Positions 36,800 through 46,841 of a stretch of 64,000 nt of DNA are shown piece by piece. The stretch is from Orobanche coerulescens (Eukaryota; Streptophyta; Magnoliopsida; Lamiales; Orobanchaceae), in NCBI GenBank assembly GCA_033398695.1, contig CM065814.1, positions 83,222,358 through 83,286,357 on the forward strand, given 5' to 3'. Numbering within the stretch: position 1 is the stretch's first letter; each line of letters opens with the position of its first letter. A model generated the notes under the pieces. That model made no database searches. It was not told the DNA's origin and saw nothing but the letters and a program-made list of their open reading frames with translations. The translations under genes were made by a program, and so were the position numbers.

Positions 36800-38073
36800 T
36801 GTTGCGATATTTCGTTAACGCAAGTGCACGTTATCGTTGACAAGTAATAAAGTGATGAGTGAGTATCGTTCCCACGAGGACTGAATCACTAAGTACCGAT
36901 TTTTGTGTATTCTAATTTTATTTGAACAATCGAAAATTGGGTTGCAATTAATAACTAAATAAAATCAATAAAAGAGCTAACAGAATAAACGATCGCTTGA
37001 AGAAGGAAAATCAAATGATGAATAAGTCTAGGATTCTGAGTCCACATTAGTTTATCCGAATTTACTCTCGATTATCTGAAGTTAATGATTTCCCCAATTT
37101 ATTGAAGGCGAAGATTGCTAATATACTCTACCGCCTCTCCCGAGGTCAATAGATTTTTCTAAAGGCGAATAACGCACTCTATCCCTATGTGAATTAATTC
37201 GTCAATAGGCAAAAAGCACAAAATCCTCAAAAGGCCACGTAGTTCCTATGAGTATATTCCTATCTCACAAGATAAAATGGTCCTCACCAATAGTTCCTCA
37301 CCAACTCTCCTCTCCCGATTCGAGTAAGGTAATTAAATCAATTCAATTATTGGCCAGACAATTGACAGCATTAAAATTGATTGGGAAAACTCAATAGAAA
37401 AGGGAATTAAATAGATAATCAATAGCAAATCCGTCAAAACTTAGGTTTCATCAAAATCCTAGAACAAGGGTTTTAGCGTGACATGCTAAATAATGAAAAT
37501 ACAGAATTAATGAATGAAAGCATTAAAAATCAAACGCAGATGAAGAGCTCGGATTCCTCCGTTCTTCTGGCTTCCGCCCTTTGCTCTTGCTGTCTTCTGC
37601 TTATCTTCCTTCAAAATTTTCCCCCGATCAAAGATGATTAATTAGGGTCTTAAACCCTTATTTATAGCTCCCAGCAGCCTCCAAATCGCGTCCGTGTGAT
37701 TAGGTCGAGAACTGGCTTCAAAACGGCCCAAACCCACGCGGAGCACACCAAAACCGCCCTGTGTGCCGCGACTCACTTAATCTGTGCCGCGGCACATGGC
37801 GTGCAGATAAAAACCTGGGCGCTGTGACTTTCTTCTGGGCCGCGGCTCACAGTGCATGCGCGGCACAGTCTGATTACTCAGTGCCCATTGGTCCTCTTTG
37901 TGTCCGCGGCCCCGGCAAAATCGCCGTTTCGCCGTTTTGCCTCGTTTTAGCTTCCGGACTCCAATCTCCTGTCAAACATACGAGAATAAGGCATTAAAAG
38001 CTCATTTATGCAAATTTACTCGCCAAAATAATACAAGATAATGATAAATAAGTGTATAAAAATACGCCTAACA
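36800..38073 (-). repeat. Athila LTR, left copy (3' LTR)
   Basis: Starts TGTTGCGATATTTCG and ends GCCTAACA. The GTGCCGCGGC array is at 37756-37915. On the minus strand TATA reads GCTATAAATAAGGG (37655-37670). Confidence 0.9.
37756..37915. repeat. GTGCCGCGGCAC array in left Athila LTR
   Basis: About five to seven intact or damaged copies. The right LTR (50500-50680) has the same copies with different small deletions, so both have decayed independently since insertion. Lies directly upstream of TATA on the minus strand. Confidence 0.8.
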
Positions 38074-38095
38074 AATACCCCCAAACTTGAGCCTT
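38074..38095 (-). other. Polypurine tract of Athila
   Basis: Minus strand AAGTTTGGGGGTATT abuts the 3' LTR. This is the usual Athila/Tat form. Confidence 0.85.
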
Positions 38096-38649
38096 TGCTT
38101 GTCCTCAAGCAAAAAGAATTAATTTCAACAAAAGAATATCATGAATAATCGTGCAACTCAAAGTGCTCAACCTAATCAATACTATCCTGAAATTCTCTCT
38201 GAATAATACAAGTATCGTAATAGCGAGCTACATCCAGAACACTGATTCCACAAAGTAACCAATTTCAGTCCTAATCACTTGTTCATGAAGAAAATCCAGC
38301 TCAAAGATTAACAAACGTGAATTTAATCGACCGTCAATATGAAAGGTTAAAATAAACAAGCTAACTGCCTGATTCCACAGTCTAGTGGCAAAAATTTCAA
38401 GAGTTTCATCAAAATTAACCCTCGGACAGTGTTCCCTTATATATGATCAATAAATTGATTCGAGTTGACCACTAGGTTCGGATCTCGGGATGTTTCATCG
38501 GGATAATCCTAGGGTAGAATTCTATTCTCATGTGTTGGGGAACCGTTTGACGTAAAAGACACTCATGGGGCACATGGATGCTTCTAGTTACTAAGTTCCC
38601 CTCCACAGCGGAGAAACAACTCGAATAGCTATTCCCGCATGTCCGAATC

Positions 38650-38830
38650 AAGGTCGCTGTTTTACGCGAGAGTAAACAACGGGTTACGCGAATACCCCCG
38701 GTTACTAGGCTCCCTATCATTGGCACATGCGAAATTTCTAAATCACTAGTCTAATCAGGGTCGTCGTTTTACGAGAGAGTAAACAACGGGTCACGTGAAT
38801 ACCCCCGGTTACTAGACTTCCCATCATAGA
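38650..38830. repeat. Two-copy direct repeat in Athila 3' region
   Basis: Copies at about 38654-38720 and 38759-38826 share GAGTAAACAACGGGT and AATACCCCCGGTTACTAG. No coding sequence. Confidence 0.8.
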
Positions 38831-39250
38831 ACAAATAATATCACGACTTTTGAGAAAAACTGTCCGACTTTAAACTCAACTTAAGGTGCCAACACGACTT
38901 ATGTTATTAGACAACTAGCTAACCGAAAAAAATATAACCAAACGTATCAACGGCGATTTAAAAACACGTATGTCTCCTCTCTTATCCGCTAAGATCTCTA
39001 CAAAAACGAAAAATTTTCGGACCTAAATGAAGATTTAGCAGAAACAGAAATCACTGACTATAACTCGACTAAAACTCAACCGTTTCTTCCGAGAGAAAAA
39101 CGGTGTTGTAACATCAGTTTCACACACAAAGAATCACGAAAATTCACGAATAAGAGTAAAATCAAGACAAGCAAGGCTAGCAATAACAAAAAAATAATGA
39201 AAAGTGCAACGAAATAAGTACAGCAATAAATGTAGCAACAGAAAGTAAAT

Positions 39251-39266
39251 CCCCCCCCCCCCCCCC
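39251..39266 (-). other. G16 tract, second polypurine-like site
   Basis: A run of 16 C on the plus strand. On the minus strand the context is CTAAGTTTGGGGG and more G, very like the terminal polypurine tract 1.2 kb away. Possibly an additional plus-strand priming site, or a duplicated PPT that expanded by slippage. Confidence 0.45.
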
Positions 39267-40094
39267 AAACTTAGACCACCTTTAGTGGTGAACTCACCCA
39301 ATCCAATCCAACCCAAATAAGGAAAAGACAAAATAAATATAATAAAAAAAAAAGAAAAAAGAAATAGAGGGCTCGTAGGTGTTGCGATCGATCTTGGATT
39401 GGGATTGTTTTTATTTTTAATTAAACCATTTACATGTGTCAATATATCATTGGTGTAAGTAGATTTTTTTTTTAAAATAAATCTTAACTTAATAAAAATA
39501 TAAGTTTAACAAAAATATTAAAAAATAAAAAATATACCAAAATTCATATTTTTCAATTTCCTACAAATAGAGACCAATCTTGACATATTTTCAGCACACT
39601 AATTTGCATTATATATATATGATAATATATTAAATATATATATTTTTTAAAAATATTTAAGATTGGATTGGATTGCTAATAAAGTGTAAAAAATGTAAGA
39701 TTGGATTGAGATTGAAATTAGTGTAACACCCCCAAGTTATTCAGGGTATATTACAGCGTCGTGAGCCCCGCCGTGGGACCCACAAGGCTAAACATACGCG
39801 GAACTATAAACTTGACCGATAAGGTCTACATACAATAGAAAGAAAGTCGATATAAATGGTATTCAAAACCATAACCAATGAAACCATATACATCACTGCA
39901 CAAATTAATACCTCGGCAACACAGGCCGGAACATCAAGGAAACTGAAATACAATACTCGAGTATTTAAAAATCCATTCCAGTACAACAACCTGAATGGAG
40001 GAATCCGAGAAAATAACCGGAGACAAAACACAGTATCACACTTGCCCATCATCTTTATGCCGACCCGGTACCCACCTGTCCGCTCTCCTGGAAC

Positions 40095-40562
40095 CTGAAA
40101 TACATGAAACGTATTTCCCCCATAAAGGGGTTAGCCGTCGAATAGCTAGTGCAAGTATAACAATATGAAACACAATACTCCTCGACAATAAAGTAAATGT
40201 AATCCGTCAATTCATCAATATCCGTCAATTCATCAATTTAAGACTAGTATTCCGGAATAACTAAAATCTCATAAGACGTATGTGAATGCCGTAGAAACGG
40301 TTCGTTCACCTCATACGCCGTTACGTATGTGAATGCCGTAGAAACGGTTCGTTCACCTCATACGCCGATACATGTAGGAATGCCGTCAAAACGGTTCGTT
40401 CATTACATGCCAACAATATATCTATGAATGCCGTAAAAACGGTTCGTTCATGATATGCCATCAATATTTCTATGAATGCCGTAAAAACGGTTCGTTCATA
40501 TCATACCATCAATTCCTCTTACTTTCAAAGTCGAGAACGTACAATCATAAATGTATACTTGC
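40095..40562 (-). other. Predicted GC-AG intron in solo LTR F
   Basis: Donor AAG|GCAAGTATAC and acceptor GTATTTCAG|GTTCC. Branch-like GCTAAC lies 36 nt before the acceptor, with CCCC/GGGG hairpin between them. Confidence 0.45.
40284..40500. repeat. Five-unit minisatellite of hairpin-forming repeats in LTR F
   Basis: GAATGCCGTAGAAACGG then TTCGTTCA recurs five times at about 47-bp spacing. Each unit can fold as CCGT-loop-ACGG. Confidence 0.85.
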
Positions 40563-41308
40563 CTTAATAAACGTTACCGAAAATCCCGAAGAACACGGTT
40601 CGACCGGGAAGCTTGAACCACGAAGAAGACAACGAATGGAAGGGTTCCGACTTGAGTTCTTCACAAGGATTTCGTCCCTAAGTCATATCAATGATAAATC
40701 AACAATCGTACGATGAATAATAATCATACAACGCACAAAAACCCCCCCTCTTAGACCTTTTGTCGGACACTTTCAAGGCGTCGACTAATAACTCAACCAA
40801 AACGACGAATCAATACAATCCAACCGTGGAATAACGATGGCAATGATAGAATACACCTAAATAATCATCAATCCATCACTAATCTAAATTACTACGGATT
40901 AAAAGGATGAAGTCAAACAAAACCCCCAATTTCCAACACAAAATTCGAAGTGTTCTTGAATAATCTTTCAATAATCCGATGAATACTCAAACATGTCCAT
41001 AATCATGCGTATATCACTTCATACCCCATGATTTTAACATCCAAAACATCATTACCCAATACAAAATCGAAATCCAAGGTGTTGAAGAAATTACCTCTTG
41101 AAGATCCAATCACTATGATTCGAAGAGTACGCGATAGATCGATGATCCGAGCTTCACAATCGAAAAGAGATGAAGAGAAATCACACACTCAAGTGATAGG
41201 TGAAGAAACTTCTTCCTCTCAAGCCTCCTCTCTCGTGCCCAAGTGAAGAAATGGGGAAAAATAAGGTGATCCGCTCAAGAAAACGCAGATATAGGGTTAA
41301 CTGTCATG

Positions 41309-41410
41309 TGTGCCGCGGCTCAGTAGAAGTGTGCCTCGGCACAGGCCCAAAATTTGCTCCCAGGGCTCGGCAGTGTGCCGCGGCTCAGCCCAGGTGTGCC
41401 GCGGCACCGG
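41309..41410. repeat. GTGCCGCGG(C)(T/A)C array in solo LTR F
   Basis: Four copies, one damaged (GTGCCTCGGCAC), in the upstream promoter region of LTR F. The same core occurs in the copia LTR at 5407-5705 and the Athila element. Confidence 0.75.
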
Positions 41411-41939
41411 GTACAGGCGGTTTTGGCCGAATCTGGAAAATAAGAGTGACTTAGCTATTTCGACCATAACTCCCTCGTCTGGACTCCGATTGACTCACCG
41501 TTTGAACCATTGGAAAGCTAACTCGATGCTTTATAATATTGCCGAGATTCAGAATTTTTGGAATTTCCAAGAATTTATGGTGATTTAACAAAGTCGAACT
41601 CATACGTGGAAAAATCGCTAAAGAACACGGAATTCAACAGAACGATACCGAAACGAACTCGGATGACAAAAAGTGTAGAATTAATCATTCTCAGGATGAC
41701 GAAACGGTCCCAAGAAAGTCGTCAAAATGGACTTTCGCCAAAAAAAAAGAAACATTACCAGAAATCGAATTTGCGGATATTACAATTAGGTAGGTGGAAG
41801 AGAGAGAAATAAATTTTTTAATAGAGATTGGATTGGATTGGATTTCTGATAAAGATGGTCTTAAGACGTACATTGACCCCAATGGACAAAATATAATATG
41901 CAATAAAAGTGAAAGGTCAAGTACTCCCCTCCAGTCTGC

Positions 41940-42703
41940 TCACGAACTGGCGTCGGCGTCGTCCGGCGAGGAGGGTGGTGTGGCTGGCCGAACAGGTGGA
42001 ATGAATGGCCCGTCTGGGTGCAAAATGTGGGCCGTCCATGCAGCAAGGTGCTCCTGGTGGTAGGCATCCCTCGCTGCCAGACGCCTCGACTCACGACGAT
42101 TGGCCCGACGGGCCTGCTCTCGCATCTCAGCTCGGACGGCAGCAATGATGCTCTCCCTCTACGTCCGGCTCTCCTCTCTCATGGCAGCCATAAGACTCTC
42201 TCTCTCTCCTCATCTCATCTCTCTCTCTCCTCATATTCTCTCTCAGCCCATCGAACATCGCCTGCAAGTGCTCTCTGTCGGGCGGTGGGCCAGCATCTGC
42301 CTGCCCCTGTGTCAGCAGAAGAGGCTCGGGGGACCCCTCGTGGGCCTCATCCAGTAGAAATCCTCTCCCCCGAGCGTGCTCCGGCGCTCTTCCCCACTGG
42401 TCAAAATGTGAGATGATACGGTGGTCGATCGGGGCCTGGGGAGCTAGCATCGGCTCGTCGTCCGACCACGTCATCCCCATTTGCCGGCCAGAGGCGAGAT
42501 AAGAGGGTGCTTCAACCCCATCTTGGCCCCTCCCTGAATACACTGGAAGATAGATCGAACCAGGAGAGGAGCCACATCGAATCGCAGCCCGGAGGTGATA
42601 GCATATAATGTCCGGGCTCGGGAGAGAAAAATAGTGCGGATCTGAGAAGTAGGGTCTACACGGGCGCAGATAAAGTATAACCATGCTCGCCCGAGCCAGC
42701 TGA
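41940..42703 (-). pseudogene. Athila ORF2, 3' part (after solo LTR G)
   Basis: Minus-strand reading resumes at 42703 with WLGRAWLYFICARVDPT, RARTLYAITSGL and FDVAPLLVRSIF, fitting the 'putative plant transposon protein' domain of Athila-type elements. A frameshift near 42480 leads to GKWG-stop; the second frame carries WSDDEPM, an Arg/Glu-rich helix (LRENMRRERDEMRRERE) and, after another shift, a C-terminus ending PPSSPDDADASS at 41940. Confidence 0.6.
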
Positions 42704-42857
42704 TGTAATATCCGGATTTATTACGGTGTATTTCATATGTATTCAACCCTGTATTATTTCGGATTGATGATTTTGATTATTGGTATATGGTATTTCGTGC
42801 ATTGATATCATTGTACATAAGTGTAGAAACTTGCAAAATTGCTCAAGCAACCTCGTG

Positions 42858-43082
42858 ATAGCGCACGCTAAGAATGTATCTTAACGCGCGCTATCGGGCC
42901 ATTACTAGCGCACGCTATGATGATAGGAGTTGCGTGCGCTAAGAACTCAATTATTGAGCGGGACAGCTAGCACATGCGCCCGGTAGGACATGGGTCGGAT
43001 AAGATTCCAGCGGGCCTTGCGGACAATCCTGAAGTCAACCATTATTAGCGCACGCTAAGGAATGCTTGGTAGCATGCGCTAA
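42858..43082. repeat. TAGCGCACGCTA array 1 of LTR G
   Basis: About seven intact or decayed TAGCGCACGCTA palindromes directly upstream of TATA. The word is also the array word of element E, which is otherwise different. Confidence 0.8.
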
Positions 43083-43926
43083 CTTGTCAATAATGCAGAA
43101 TATTATAAATGGGACAGCAACCGCTTTGGCTTTCATTTCCTTCGTCTATACTTCATCCTTGAGAGTCCAGAGAGCAAGAATCTCCCTTCTAAACACTTAG
43201 AACATATATTAGTGATCATTGAATGATTGAGTATCACTTGTGAGTGATCATTGAAGAGAAGTAACACCTTGGAGTGGCACATAACCAACGGAGTCGGATT
43301 ATACCTCGTGGTTCGGTGATTTCGGCATATTAAGGTATGTTCAACCTATCACCGAGTCTTAGATTTGGATTTCAATGGATACGATGATCATATTAACGAG
43401 GTATTGAATTTCATTAGTGAATTATTCAACAACATCATGTTTAGAAGATTGGAATGTCTACAATTACGATATTATTGTTGGAACCTTGAAGTTGGAATCT
43501 AGTACTTCAAATGATGAGAGAAATATTAAAGTTAACAATCCGTATGATTTATGTTATCTTGGTGATCATGATTTGGAAGAGATGTTATAAGAACTTAAAG
43601 GAAGAATCATCTTAGGAAATATTCTTTCGTATAAGTCGGAATTGTTAGTTCACCTCAAGATGAAGTCTGAATATATATAATGATAGTAGAATCTAATACA
43701 TCAACCGGAGATCACCAACTTCGCATGAGAATTTTAATCAAGATGGATTATGGTGTCATGATGATTATACGTATTTTTGCATCTTGAAGTTGATATTATC
43801 CTGGAGATCATTCATAAAGGTTATGAACATAACATGAAGACAGATAACAAACATCAAATCACTGAAGAATTCGCTTACTTCATCACTATTTGTGTAAATC
43901 TGTTGCCCTCCAGTGAACTGCCATGC

Positions 43927-44152
43927 ACTATTAGCGTGCGCTAATATATGAGATTTAACGTGCGCTATCGAGTACGTTTAGCGTACGCAACGTTTTGGAC
44001 TTAGCGTGCGTTAAATCATCAGCCGAGTCAGTCGGCTGATTAGTGAGGCACTGACAACGCCGGGTTAGCGTACGCTAGGCGGTGTATACTGCGTACGCTA
44101 ACGAGTAGCATTAACGTACGCTGCATATGATTCGTAGCGTGCGTTAATCTGT
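43927..44152. repeat. TAGCGTACGCTA array 2 of LTR G
   Basis: About eight copies, with the central dinucleotide changed (TAGCGTACGCTA, TTAGCGTGCGCTAA). It lies downstream of the GT donor, within the predicted leader. Confidence 0.8.
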
Positions 44153-44339
44153 CCAGACAGATTGCATATTAAGGACTTCCAACCATAATTGTTGAATTGT
44201 TAGACGTTAAATGCGGCCGCGAAATGAATTCTGTACTATTTCTTTTGTTAAGGTTCGAGCTTAACACGTGACTGATCGAAGGGGACTACCTTCGAGTATT
44301 TTGATATTCGTGGAGGTTTATTCTTGTCAACGAACCGAG

Positions 44340-44722
44340 GCAAGTATTCTAATTAGAATTGTTTGTATTATGACAATTATGATTGTATCGTGTAAATATG
44401 TTGTGTATATATGTCCACCATGTGTTGATCAAGCGGGAATCATCATGGGAATCTATAGTCTGTGTTGGATCGTTGGACAGTAGTTCCACCATGTGTTGGT
44501 CCGACGGGATCATCATGGGAATCTATAGCTGTGTCTTATTTGGATCGTTGGAATACCATCTGTATGTTGGAAATGTTATGATATGATATGTGTTGTGGAT
44601 ATTCTCGTTGGAGAAACTTGTTATGATATAATTGTTGATTATATCACTGTTGTATGATTATTGTACTTGTACTAGCATCGTTGTGCTAACCCCTTCGGGG
44701 GTGAACATTTGTGTATGTTCAG
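44340..44722 (+). other. Predicted GC-AG intron in solo LTR G
   Basis: Donor GAG|GCAAGTATT and acceptor TATGTTCAG|GATCC. CTAAC lies 33 nt before the acceptor; the hairpin CCCC-TTCG-GGGG between them has a UUCG-type loop. Confidence 0.45.
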
Positions 44723-45054
44723 GATCCAGGAGAGCGGGAAACAACCACTTTGGAGATGCATGACGACGAGGGTGCGAGTGATGTTTCGCCAAGGTTTCTT
44801 ATCTGTTATTTATTGGTTATTTTCAATAAGTACTCGAGTACGTTGTCGATTTATAATGTTTGGATTTTGATGATGTAATAATAACTCTTCATGGGATATT
44901 TGTAATTTCGGTTTTGAACCAGTCGATTGAATTCTATTTCAGCAATTTCATAAACTGGTATCTGTTATTGTCATTTCTTTTATTCAGCCTTGTAAATTCT
45001 TATGTAAAGAATTTACGGCACTGTAATATTCCAGAATATATCGGGGGTGTTACA

Positions 45055-45612
45055 GCTGAGTCGCGAGCTCTTGAAGTAGAAAGTGGAAGAAGCCGGTGCG
45101 CGCCGCTCCCAGTCCGAGTCGGGCTGTGCAAGAGTCTCGAGCAGAGCCTCCTTCGTGAGGCTATCCATGACTCGCGCATAAGCCGTCTCATCAACCACCG
45201 GCAGCTCAAACAACCTCCGAATAGCAGCCACAGAAAAATCCACCGTAATGCCTCGGACTACGACCTGAGTCCGAGTGTCCAGCTGCTGTAACGTCTGCCC
45301 CGCCCTAATGTGCTTCAACAACGCGCTGGCATAGAACTCCTGCACTATCGATATCACCGCTGGCTCGGGGGGTGCAGCGAATCGGGCCCACCCCATCTCG
45401 TCTATCATGGTCAGCAGTTCCCCGTCCTGGGGGGATGGAGTGAATCCCCTCTCCGGGATTAGAGGTCTAGGGCGAATCTTCTCGTTGAAGATTTTGTGGA
45501 TCTCCGGGTCAGAGAACTGGTGCGCCTCCGACTCAGCTCGACTGTGAGAAGTTTCCCCTCGAGTGGGGGACGGTGATCTGGCCCTCTTCTTGAGCTTTTT
45601 AGTCCTAGCCAT
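45055..45612 (-). pseudogene. Athila ORF2, 5' part (split by solo LTR G)
   Basis: ATG at 45612, nine bases after a good 3' splice site. The product starts basic (MARTKKLKKRARSPSP, nuclear-signal-like), then PRPLIPERGF, DTRTQVVVRGITVDFS and AAIRRLFELP. The VRGITVDFS...INRL-like block is typical of the putative plant transposon protein domain found in Athila elements. The frame continues across solo LTR G into 42703 when one target copy is set aside. Exact role unknown. Confidence 0.65.
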
Positions 45613-45619
45613 AGCGAGT

Positions 45620-46150
45620 CTGAAAAATTAAACAGGAGTTTACTTACTCAAACAATAACGAGAATAATCATCACTCGGCTAAGGATATCCAGTAGTAAAT
45701 CAAGAATTTAACGAGCTAGCGCATTGAGAGAAAAATAAAATTGAGCTTTAACGTTTAAACTAGACGTAAGGGTTGGGGTTGCTGTAATTCCAGATCGAAT
45801 ACGTTGCACATAGATTCAAAATATTGACCTAACAAAGAAAATTTTTCATTCAGACATTTCATCAAACACTTAAAGGGCATGAGTTCAATTGAAGCACAAA
45901 TATAACAATAGCTCGATTAAATCCCCAAAAACAACAGCACGAATCATTCGTCATGACAACCGACATATTCAACTCATTTATAATAAAAAATAATCATTAA
46001 AAATCGATCAAAAACCATCATGTCATCAACTCAACTTGATAGGAATTTTTGAAAGAAAAACAAAAATTAAACATGATCAATCATCAAATGCATAACACAA
46101 CTTCACCTTTAAATTCATAGAACAATTTGAGATTAGAAATTTAGACATAC
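45620..46150 (-). other. Predicted 5'-UTR intron of Athila ORF2
   Basis: Donor CAAG|GTATGTCT (46150) and acceptor TAATTTTTCAG (45620), 531 bp, A/T-rich. The ORF2 ATG follows eight bases after the acceptor. Confidence 0.5.
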
Positions 46151-46270
46151 CTTGCTTGGATTGTGAAGAGTGCAAGAAAAATTGCAAGAAGATGAGGGGA
46201 AAGGAGGTCGGTCGATCGCGCGCAAGGGAAAGGAAGGGAAGTGTACCTGGGGTGGTCGGATGAATGAGAG

Positions 46271-46625
46271 TTATAAACTACCTGAGCTGTTCAAATTCCG
46301 CAAGGTGTGCCGCGGCACAGCTCAAGTGAGCCGCGGCACAGAGTACAGCGTGCCTGGTTGTGGATTTTATGTCGACATGTGCCGCGGCTCAGAATGCAGG
46401 TGCCGCGGCTCAGAGTGTTGATGTGCCGCGGCACAGAGTACAGCATCCTGGGCTCAGCATTTGACAGTTGGTGTGCCGCGGCTCAGAAACAACGTGCCAC
46501 GGCTCAGGACTCAACTGTGCCGCGGCTCAGTAAGTTTGTGCCGCGGCACATAGCACAGAATGTTTGGCTCTCTCTTTCGATTTGTATGTGCCGCGGCTCA
46601 CAAGCCTTGTGCCGCGGCTCAGGCA
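46271..46625 (-). promoter_or_regulatory. Internal promoter-like module: GTGCCGCGGCAC array plus TATA
   Basis: About eleven copies of GTGCCGCGGC(A/T)C (46303-46625). They are followed on the minus strand by AGTTTATAACTC (46270-46281), and 125 nt later by a GT donor. This is the same order as in the gypsy LTRs, but here inside the element and ahead of ORF2. Confidence 0.5.
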
Positions 46626-46777
46626 TCCATCTTTCCTTGGGACTTTTCCTGCACAGAATTTTAAAGGGAACACGTCAAGAACGAGAAGGATCAGCAAATC
46701 AAAGCAAAAATGAAGAAAAATAAATATTCAAAATTGCAAGAAAATACTAAAACACTAAAAAAAATCTACTACTAAAA

Positions 46778-46795
46778 CTCGGGTTGCCTCCCGAG
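46778..46795 (-). other. Conserved Athila hairpin CTCGGGAGGCAACCCGAG
   Basis: Perfect 6-bp stem with an AGGCAA loop. Similar GGGAGGCAACCC words stand after pol in Athila-group elements. Here it follows protease directly, marking where RT and integrase were lost. Confidence 0.6.
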
Positions 46796-46841
46796 AAGTG
46801 CTAAGTTTATAGTCTTCAGCCGGACCTATTGAAAAAAATTA

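Larger units (their letters stand above)
39722..41784 (-). mobile_element. Solo gypsy LTR 'F'
   Basis: 2063 bp, TGTAACACCCCC to GGATATTACA on the plus strand. Perfect target duplication attag (39717-39721 and 41785-41789). No internal region, so it arose by LTR-LTR recombination. Minus-strand order: GTGCCGCGGC array (41309-41410), a TATA-like CCTATATC (about 41287), GT donor GAG|GTAATT (41094), GC donor AAG|GCAAGTA (40562), minisatellite (40284-40500), CTAAC (40131), hairpin (40117-40130) and CAG acceptor (40095). Confidence 0.93.
42704..45054 (+). mobile_element. Solo gypsy LTR 'G'
   Basis: 2351 bp, TGTAATATCCGG to GGGGGTGTTACA. Perfect target duplication gctga (42699-42703 and 45055-45059). 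It splits Athila ORF2. Order: palindrome array 1 (42858-43082), TATA ATTATAAATGGG (43102-43113), GT donor AAG|GTATGT (43335), array 2 (43927-44152), GC donor GAG|GCAAGTA (44340), two-unit repeat (44420-44545), TTGTACTAGC box (44664-44675), CTAAC (44689), CCCCTTCGGGG hairpin (44690-44700) and CAG acceptor (44722). Confidence 0.93.
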
